NCBI GenBank assembly: GCA_014859615.1
Contig: JACUTX010000038.1
Coordinates: 1-16,487, forward strand
Direction of reading: 5' to 3'
DNA from: Desulfuromonadales bacterium
GTDB taxonomy: Bacteria > Desulfobacterota > Desulfuromonadia > Desulfuromonadales > UBA2294
Length of the DNA: 16,487 nt
The notes under the pieces are model-generated. The model saw only the letters and a program-made list of their open reading frames with translations. It searched no databases and was not told where the DNA came from. The position numbers and the translations under genes were made by a program. Of the stretch, positions 1-6,068 are shown one piece after another (position 1 is the first letter of the stretch; every line of letters begins with the position of its first letter).

Positions 1-1029
1 GGCGGCGTCGGCTACAATGCATTTACCAGCAAGGATCAGACTTCGTATCTTATTTCGCTTCCGGCGAACAAGCTTGAACTCTGGGCGGCGATTGAATCGG
101 ATCGGATGAAGAATCCGGTTCTGCGTGAATTTTATACCGAGCGGGAGGTGGTGCGCGAAGAGCGACGTCGATCGTATGACAGCAATCCGCGGGGTCTGTT
201 GTATGAAAATCTGCTGGCGAATGCTTATACTGTGCATCCCTATCGCAATCCGATCATCGGTTGGGATACCGATATCAGAAATCTGTCTCTTGCCGAAACG
301 CGGGATTTTCTGCAAAGCTATTATGCACCGGTCAATACTGTGATCACTCTGGTTGGTGATCTTTCATTTGATCTGGCTGTTGCGACGGTAGGACGATATT
401 TCGGTGATATCGCAGCCGGGGTCAAGGTCCCCTCTGTCCCTTCTGTAGAGCCTGTACAGAGAGGGGAGAAGAGAATTGCCGTTAATTTCGATGCTGAACC
501 GACTCTTTCAATCGCTTATCACAAACCGACCTTGCCGGATCGACAAGATTATGTTTTTGATGTCATTGATGCTCTGCTGTCTGGTGGTTCGACCTCCATG
601 CTCTATCGCTCCCTTCTGGTTGAGCAACAGCTTGTTTCATCCATAACGACTTATGCAGCCCCCGGGGCACGTTACCCGAATCTTTTTGTCATTTCGGCAA
701 CGCCGCGCTACCCTCATACTCCGGCCGAGGTTGAGGCTGCTATTTATACTGAACTCCATAAACTGGCCACCGAACCGGTTGCCGATGCCGAGTTGAGCCG
801 GATCCAGAAACGTCTGCGCACGGATAACATCCGCTCTCTCGGGAGCAATAACGGGTTGGCCAATATGCTCTCTTATTATCAATCGATTGCCGGTTCCTGG
901 CGTTATCTGGTCGACTATGAAAAACAGATCGAAACGGTCACGGCAAAAGAGGTGATGGCTGTCGCCCGTGATTATTTTATCCCCCGTAACCGTACAGTCG
1001 TTGTTCTTACCAAAGGGGGGCTTAAGTGA
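1..1029 (+). CDS. M16 family zinc metallopeptidase, 5'-truncated
   Basis: The reading frame is open from base 1, so the gene starts upstream of the window; 342 codons and a TGA stop are visible. The first residues (NAFTSKDQTSY) match the stretch that follows the HxxEH zinc motif in M16 peptidases (pitrilysin, MPP and PqqL-like), so that motif should lie just outside. The segment EREVVREE at about visible residues 47-54 fits the region holding the third zinc-ligand Glu. A second M16 half follows, with the usual SGGSTSMLYRSLLVEQQLV stretch and a C-terminal conserved domain. The likely role is degradation of peptides in the periplasm or at the envelope; substrate unknown. The stop overlaps the next gene's ATG by one base (TGATG), and that partner lacks the zinc motif, so the two probably form a catalytic/non-catalytic heterodimer, as known for bacterial M16B pairs. 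The family is certain; the cellular location is inferred because the N-terminus is missing. Confidence 0.9.
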   Translation, partial: GGVGYNAFTSKDQTSYLISLPANKLELWAAIESDRMKNPVLREFYTEREVVREERRRSYDSNPRGLLYENLLANAYTVHPYRNPIIGWDTDIRNLSLAETRDFLQSYYAPVNTVITLVGDLSFDLAVATVGRYFGDIAAGVKVPSVPSVEPVQRGEKRIAVNFDAEPTLSIAYHKPTLPDRQDYVFDVIDALLSGGSTSMLYRSLLVEQQLVSSITTYAAPGARYPNLFVISATPRYPHTPAEVEAAIYTELHKLATEPVADAELSRIQKRLRTDNIRSLGSNNGLANMLSYYQSIAGSWRYLVDYEKQIETVTAKEVMAVARDYFIPRNRTVVVLTKGGLK

Positions 1030-2468
1030 TGTTACGTTTTATCTCTTCGTTTCTGTTGCTGCTCTCTCTGGGGATCACCTCCTGTCTCTCTCCCCATACG
1101 GAAAATGTTCGCCCCGATGCTCTTGCCTTTGCGCCGCTTCAGCTGGTTGTGCCGGAGATTAAACCGATCGTTCTGGCAAATGGAGTTCATCTCTATCTTT
1201 TGGAGGATCGTGAACTCCCTTTGATTCAGATGACCGGGATGATCGGTGTCGGCAATATCAATGACTCTGACGACAAGACCGGACAGGGGGAGCTGTTTGC
1301 CGCTCTGCTAAGTGAAGGGGGGGCCGGGGAGAGAGGGGCGGACGCTTTTGAGGAGTATCTGGAGAGTCTTGCTATCAATTTGAGTGCCGATATCGATCCC
1401 TACTCGACAACCTTGCGGCTGTCGTTGTTAAGTGAGGATCTCGATGCCGGGCTGCAGATACTTGATGATCTGCTGCGTCGCCCCAGGTTCGACCCAAAGC
1501 GCCTGGAACTCTCGAAACGACAGATGATTGAAGCGATCCGCCGCCAGAATGACAACCCGCAAAGCATCGCGCAACGAGTTTTTAATGCGAATGTTTACGG
1601 GGATCATCCGTTTGGTCAAACGCCTGCAGTTGCGACAGTTGAACTGGTCGAGCGTGAAGATCTCGTCGATTTTCACCGCACTTATTTTACCCCTGAAAAT
1701 CTCTATCTGGCCATCAGCGGCGATTTTGATCGAGCAGAGCTCGAACAGAAAATTCGTGTTCTTTTGGCGGATTGGGAACAGGGTCGTGCGATGCCGGTGG
1801 AGATTCCTGCTTTGACAGAGTCGCCGGTGCCGGCAATCCTGGTCGCTGAAAAAGAGATACCGCAGACCACAGTTATGGTCGGTAGTGTCGGCATCAGTAA
1901 GGATGATCCGGATTTGCTGACGGTGCAGGTGATGAATGCCATCCTCGGCGGAAGCGGTTTTAACTCCAGATTAATGCGTGAAATTCGTTCGAACCGGGGG
2001 CTGGCCTATTCGGTCTATTCTTACTATGCGATAGGTCGTCGTCTGCCCGGCAGTTTTGTTGCCAGTGGTGAAACCAAAAATGAAAGTGCGATGTTGATGG
2101 TCTCTTTGATGCTGGATGAAATAGAAAAAATTCGAACTGAGCTTGTATCAGAAGAGGAGCTGGAGCTGGCCAAGGAGAGTCGGATCAACTCTTTTGTGTT
2201 TGCCTTTACTGACAGTCATGACGTGTTGACTCAGCAGCTGCGGCTCGATTTTTTTGATTACCCACCCGGATATTTACAGACCTACCGGGAGAAGATAACT
2301 GCGATCAGTCGAGAAGATATTTTACGTGTCGCCCAAAAGCATCTCCTCCCAAAAGAGATGGTCATTGTTCTGGTCGGTCAACCCGATCAATACGAAGCCG
2401 CAGCTGAAAATCTGCAAAGACCGATCAAAATATTACCCCAGGTTGAGTTGCCCGGTGTGTCACGATGA
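1029..2468 (+). CDS. M16 family protein without zinc motif, predicted lipoprotein
   Basis: This is a 479-residue M16-fold protein. It begins with a lipoprotein signal: positive Arg3, hydrophobic run L9-L14, and lipobox I16-T17-S18-C19. Residue +2 after the Cys is Leu, not Asp, which predicts sorting to the outer membrane. Where catalytic members carry HxxEH this protein reads E88-L-F-A-A92, so both zinc His and the catalytic Glu are absent. The downstream feature RSNRGLAYSVYSYY, containing the Arg and Tyr that many M16B non-catalytic subunits use for substrate contact, is intact. It is therefore best read as the regulatory or substrate-binding half of a heterodimer with the upstream M16 gene. 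I chose ATG at 1029 (overlapping the upstream TGA) over GTG at 1026; a purine-rich AAAGGGGGG lies just upstream. The 3' end overlaps yihY by four bases (ATGA), implying coupled translation. Confidence 0.9.
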   Translation: MLRFISSFLLLLSLGITSCLSPHTENVRPDALAFAPLQLVVPEIKPIVLANGVHLYLLEDRELPLIQMTGMIGVGNINDSDDKTGQGELFAALLSEGGAGERGADAFEEYLESLAINLSADIDPYSTTLRLSLLSEDLDAGLQILDDLLRRPRFDPKRLELSKRQMIEAIRRQNDNPQSIAQRVFNANVYGDHPFGQTPAVATVELVEREDLVDFHRTYFTPENLYLAISGDFDRAELEQKIRVLLADWEQGRAMPVEIPALTESPVPAILVAEKEIPQTTVMVGSVGISKDDPDLLTVQVMNAILGGSGFNSRLMREIRSNRGLAYSVYSYYAIGRRLPGSFVASGETKNESAMLMVSLMLDEIEKIRTELVSEEELELAKESRINSFVFAFTDSHDVLTQQLRLDFFDYPPGYLQTYREKITAISREDILRVAQKHLLPKEMVIVLVGQPDQYEAAAENLQRPIKILPQVELPGVSR

Positions 2469-3844
2469 AGAAGACCAAGGCTCGCATCGTCTCCATTCGG
2501 AACTTTTTAACCGATAACGTCTGGCATGATCTCTCTGACGAAGCTTCGAAAATCAGACAGTTCGGACAGAAGGCGTTGCGTGTTCTGATTATTGTTTATC
2601 GGGATTTTGGTCGCGATAATTGTATGTTGCGCGCCTCGGCTCTCACTTATGCAACACTTTTGGCGATTGTCCCTCTGCTCGCTTTTGCTTTTGCTGTTCT
2701 GAAAGGGCTCGGTGTTCAAAACAAGATAGAACCGCTTATAATAGAAAATCTGGCAGTCGGCTCACAGGAAGTTGTTTCGAAGATAATTGAGTATATCAAC
2801 AATACCAATGTCGGCCAACTCGGGTCAGTCGGTCTCGGGATGCTGCTGCTGACTGTTCTGGCCCTTTTATCCAACGTTGAAAAGAGTTTTAATTCTGTTT
2901 GGGGGGTCAGTGAAACCCGGACTTTATTGCGTCGTTTTGCCGATTATTTCTCAGTTGTCGCTTTCGGTCCGTTGCTTGTCGTTGTCGCTATGTCGATGAC
3001 TGCCTCCCTGCAAAACAACGAACTGGTCCTGACGCTTCAGTCCAAACTGTTTATCGGTGATCTGATCCGGTTCGCCTTTAAAATACTACCGTATGTCGCG
3101 ATGTGGATCGCATTCACCTTTCTTTATCTCTTCATGCCGAATATTCGTGTTCGTGTGCCAGCGGCGATTGTGGGCGGGGTGATCGGCGGCACTCTCTGGC
3201 AACTCGTGCAGATCGGTTATGTTCTGTTTCAGGTCGGAGTGTCGCGCTATAACGCCATTTACGGAACCATGGCGGCGTTGCCGATTATCATGGTCTGGAT
3301 CTATCTCTCATGGATGATCGTTTTGTTCGGACTTGAAATTACCAGTACGATTCAGAATCTGCAGAATATCAGCCATCGAATCCGGTCTGAAAAAGAGCAA
3401 CTCTGGCGGCATGACTTCATCGGTTTGGCGCTTCTGCTCGCTGTGACCCGAACATTTATTCAGGGTGACGCACCGTTGTCTGTTGAACATTTGGCTGCGC
3501 GGCTCAATCTTTTGCCGGGGCAGGTGATTAAAATCACCAATGAGTTGATGACCCTTGGATATCTGACGAAAGTTTCAAGGGACGGTAATGAGGAGGGGTT
3601 TGTACCACTGCAGTCACCTGAAAATATCGTCATCAAAGATCTCTTGAGTCGGTTCAGGGGGGAGCTGCCGGATGCGCAGAACGATAAAGGGCGGTCAGAC
3701 TGGAGTCTGATCCGTGAGCTGTCAGTTGAGTTGGCGGATGCTGAGACTCAGGTTCTGGATGGAATGACCGTTTATCAACTGGCGCAGAAAACAGCAGGGA
3801 CCGGTGGAGTTTCGATGCCGGTGCAGGTCAGTTCGAGGGGATGA
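2465..3844 (+). CDS. YihY/virulence factor BrkB family membrane protein with C-terminal winged-helix-like region
   Basis: The product is a 459-residue integral inner-membrane protein of the YihY (BrkB, UPF0761) family, once wrongly called RNase BN. About six hydrophobic segments are visible: roughly residues 55-80, 117-140, 163-185, 203-226, 231-258 and 264-292. Family signatures include the early ASALTYATLLAIVPLLAF stretch, SVWGV near residue 146, and YNAIYGTMAALPIIMVWIY in the last membrane segment. After residue 300 a soluble tail of about 150 residues resembles the winged-helix extension of many deltaproteobacterial members (APLSVEHLAARLNL, then a helix pair ending LGYLTKV). The molecular function of the family is not established. 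ATG overlaps the preceding stop in ATGA with no visible Shine-Dalgarno site, consistent with translational coupling to the M16 pair. The last 17 bases overlap the convergent lpxH-like gene. Confidence 0.88.
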   Translation: MKKTKARIVSIRNFLTDNVWHDLSDEASKIRQFGQKALRVLIIVYRDFGRDNCMLRASALTYATLLAIVPLLAFAFAVLKGLGVQNKIEPLIIENLAVGSQEVVSKIIEYINNTNVGQLGSVGLGMLLLTVLALLSNVEKSFNSVWGVSETRTLLRRFADYFSVVAFGPLLVVVAMSMTASLQNNELVLTLQSKLFIGDLIRFAFKILPYVAMWIAFTFLYLFMPNIRVRVPAAIVGGVIGGTLWQLVQIGYVLFQVGVSRYNAIYGTMAALPIIMVWIYLSWMIVLFGLEITSTIQNLQNISHRIRSEKEQLWRHDFIGLALLLAVTRTFIQGDAPLSVEHLAARLNLLPGQVIKITNELMTLGYLTKVSRDGNEEGFVPLQSPENIVIKDLLSRFRGELPDAQNDKGRSDWSLIRELSVELADAETQVLDGMTVYQLAQKTAGTGGVSMPVQVSSRG

Positions 3845-4556
3845 CGCCCGTAAATTTTTCCAGCCGGAATTCTCCATTTTCATAGAGTGCATAAGAGAAT
3901 TGCTCAATCCAGTCGCCGATGGCGATCAGCGTTTTGGTTTCAGTCTCTTCCACAAACGGCGTGTGATAATGTCCGGTCAGGACAACCTCGACCCCCTGTT
4001 TGAAAAATTGATCGGCATAAGCGACCAGGGTCGAGCGGCTTTCGCCAGGAGGACGTCGGCTCTTTTTGCCGGCGCTGTTGTGTGAAGCCCAGGCGGCAAA
4101 TCTCCAGATCGCATCGGGGTGAATCACCCGGGATAAAAATCGGGCGATTCGACTGCGAAAAACAGCTCGTAAAAGCCGATAGCCTCTGTCTGCCGGGTTC
4201 GCCAGATCTCCGTGTGCCAGATAGACGCGCAGTCCGTCGATATTGACTTCACCACCATCCGGCAAAATCGTGCAGTTGAGAGTCTGTTCGAAAAAAGGGC
4301 CGAGTCTGAAATCGTGATTCCCCTCCACATAAACGATGCGGGTGCCGTCTGCATGGAGTTTGACCAGAGAGTTCAGAAACGGGAGATGATCGGTATAAAC
4401 AACGTGTTCGAAGCCGATCCAGAATTCGAAAATATCTCCGAGCAGGTAAAGAGTGCGTACAGGCGCCGGCTGATTCTCCAGAAAAAACAGGAGGGCACGA
4501 TAGTTTTTATCTTCGGGGTGGCGCAGATGCGCATCGGCTATAAAGAGGTCTCGCAT
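3828..4556 (-). CDS. lpxH: UDP-2,3-diacylglucosamine diphosphatase-like metallophosphoesterase (LpxH type)
   Basis: This 242-residue calcineurin-like phosphoesterase most likely cleaves UDP-2,3-diacylglucosamine to lipid X plus UMP in lipid A synthesis, on the cytoplasmic face of the inner membrane. All metal-ligand positions of the LpxH family are visible: D8 and H10 (IADAH), D41 (GDIFEFW), N80 (GNHD), H115 (HGD), and H196 and H198 (GHYH). Their spacing closely matches E. coli LpxH, and the length is typical. One departure is GNHD where classical LpxH has GNRD (Arg to His at 81), as in LpxH2-like relatives, so another phosphoesterase substrate is possible. I chose ATG at 4556 because the family begins two to seven residues before the IAD motif. 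A TTG-start extension to 4592 is unlikely because a near-consensus promoter lies inside it. No Shine-Dalgarno site precedes the ATG. The gene converges on yihY with a 17-base overlap. Confidence 0.8.
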   Translation of the reverse strand: MRDLFIADAHLRHPEDKNYRALLFFLENQPAPVRTLYLLGDIFEFWIGFEHVVYTDHLPFLNSLVKLHADGTRIVYVEGNHDFRLGPFFEQTLNCTILPDGGEVNIDGLRVYLAHGDLANPADRGYRLLRAVFRSRIARFLSRVIHPDAIWRFAAWASHNSAGKKSRRPPGESRSTLVAYADQFFKQGVEVVLTGHYHTPFVEETETKTLIAIGDWIEQFSYALYENGEFRLEKFTGVIPSN

Positions 4557-4563
4557 GACGGCC

Positions 4564-4592
4564 ACTATAATGAGCAACTTTCGGCAAGTCAA
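4564..4592 (-). promoter_or_regulatory. Sigma70-type promoter immediately before lpxH
   Basis: On the minus strand TTGACT (4592-4587), a 17-base spacer and TATAGT (4569-4564) give one mismatch to consensus in each hexamer with ideal spacing. The predicted transcription start, about seven bases after the -10 box, falls at about 4557, one base before the ATG at 4556. The transcript would have essentially no leader, in agreement with the absence of a ribosome binding site. Confidence 0.65.
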
Positions 4593-4740
4593 GGAGGGGC
4601 GAACCGGCTCTCATTTTTTAATGAAGTATTGTTGTAGTAGAAGCATGTTTGCACACTTCTGCAGGGGGGCTTTGATCTGCGTCGTTGTAGTTTAATCCTT
4701 TCTGTTTTTGTCTGTTCTATGGGGCGTCTTCTGTGGATTT

Positions 4741-4772
4741 TTGCGGCGACATGAAGATAATCCTGCTATACT
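4741..4772 (+). promoter_or_regulatory. Possible extended -10 promoter for the TPR-copA genes
   Basis: TGCTATACT places an extended -10 box TATACT at 4767-4772 with TG at 4764-4765. The only -35-like match is TTGCGG at 4741-4746, with a long 20-base spacer, so this call rests mainly on the extended -10. The predicted start near 4779 would leave a leader of about 30 bases before the TPR gene. The 252-bp gap between the divergent genes (4557-4808) holds this and the lpxH promoter; nothing else in it stands out. Confidence 0.4.
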
Positions 4773-4808
4773 CTCTGTTCTAATAATTGCAGGGCAGGCG
4801 ACCGGAAG

Positions 4809-6068
4809 ATGATGGACGAAGAATACGAAGAAGATTACGATGATTTTGCCGATTTTGAACAGTCGCAACTGCTGGGGCTGGCACAGTTGTCACTTGAACG
4901 TGGAGACAACGAAACGGCACTGGAGCTGGTTGAGGAGTATCTTGAGCTGAATCCGTTCGATGTTGAAGCACTCAACGTCTGTGCTGTCGCTTCCGCCAAT
5001 CTGAATGATCATGTCAAGGCGCTCTCTCTCTATCGCGCCGCTTTGACTTATGATCCTAAAAATGGTGCAATTCATCATAATTTTGGGGTTCTTCTGGAAA
5101 AGACCGGTGCCTATAACGATGCCCTTGCGGCCTTTGACCGGTCGCTTGAACTCCAACCGGATTTTCCTGAAGCCTACATCAATCGCGGTAACGTTCTGGA
5201 TGAGCTTGGGGAGACTGAAGCAGCGCTGGCGATGTACGATGAAGCGATGCGCCGGAAGCCGGACTCCTCTGATGCCTGTTTCAATAAAGGGTATGCTTTG
5301 AATCGGCTCGAACGGTTTGACGAGGCACAGAGTTGTTTTCGCAAAGCACTGGAATCTAACGCTTCTGATGCCGCCAGCCTGAATGGACTCGGTTTTGCTC
5401 TGGCGGGTCTCGCCGGATTGAGTGAGGCGATTGATTTATATAGTCGGGCGATTGCCCAGGATCCGGGCAATCCGACTTATTACTATAATCGGGCCAACGC
5501 TTACAGCCGCCTGCATCAGGTTGAGTTGGCCCTGGCCGATTACGACGCGGTTTTAAGCCGTGATCCTGATTTTGGTGAAGCACTGGTTGAAAAGATTCTT
5601 CTGTTGAACGATAATGACCGGTCGCAAGAAGCTTTTGCTCTTCTTGACGCGGCTGATAAGACCTCCCCCGATAGTTCGGATCTCGCTTTTTACCGGGCTT
5701 TATTGCACGAAAAACGGGGGGAGTTGCAAGCTGCACTGGAGATGCTCGAAATCAGTCTTGCCCGTGATCCAGAATCGAATTACGCCCTGAACAATAAAGG
5801 GAATATTCTGATGGATCTCAATCGTATTGATGAAGCTTTAATCTGTTTTGACACCATATTACAGCGTGCGCCTGACTATACTCTTGCGCACTATAATCGC
5901 GCCTGCGTCTTTTCCCGTCAGGGACGAATGCAGGAGACCCTTGACGAGCTAGAATCCGTCTACAACCAGGATGCGCATCTGTTACAGGATGCGGTCACAG
6001 ATCCCGACTTTAAATGGCTGAGCAACAATCCCTTTTTCCAGAAATTGACCGGCCTGAAACAGGGCTGA
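4809..6068 (+). CDS. Tetratricopeptide repeat protein, eleven ungapped repeats
   Basis: The product has 419 residues and no signal peptide or membrane segment, so it is probably a cytoplasmic scaffold or adaptor; the partner is unknown. After an acidic, Tyr-rich head (residues 1-17, mostly D/E/Y), residues 18-391 divide into eleven consecutive 34-residue TPR units without a single insertion (starts at 18, 52, 86 and so on to 358). Typical Gly8/Ala20/Ala27/Pro32 positions are recognisable in most units; units 8 and 9 are the most divergent. The C-terminus (DPDFKWLSNNPFFQKL) is a common ending of bacterial TPR proteins. ATG at 4809 is followed by a second ATG at 4812; GGAAG directly precedes the first, so 4812 may be the better-spaced start. 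The 3' end overlaps copA by 55 bases, suggesting co-expression, but nothing in the sequence ties this protein to copper. Confidence 0.88.
   Translation: MMDEEYEEDYDDFADFEQSQLLGLAQLSLERGDNETALELVEEYLELNPFDVEALNVCAVASANLNDHVKALSLYRAALTYDPKNGAIHHNFGVLLEKTGAYNDALAAFDRSLELQPDFPEAYINRGNVLDELGETEAALAMYDEAMRRKPDSSDACFNKGYALNRLERFDEAQSCFRKALESNASDAASLNGLGFALAGLAGLSEAIDLYSRAIAQDPGNPTYYYNRANAYSRLHQVELALADYDAVLSRDPDFGEALVEKILLLNDNDRSQEAFALLDAADKTSPDSSDLAFYRALLHEKRGELQAALEMLEISLARDPESNYALNNKGNILMDLNRIDEALICFDTILQRAPDYTLAHYNRACVFSRQGRMQETLDELESVYNQDAHLLQDAVTDPDFKWLSNNPFFQKLTGLKQG

Noticed and set aside
4557..4592. N-terminal extension of the lpxH-like gene to a TTG start at 4592
   Set aside because: The extra 12 residues lie before the conserved family start, no ribosome binding site precedes the TTG, and the stretch contains a near-consensus promoter.
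3804..4637. Plus-strand frames opposite lpxH
   Set aside because: The lpxH-like minus-strand protein has all metal motifs; the plus-strand translations look like no known family and are shadows.
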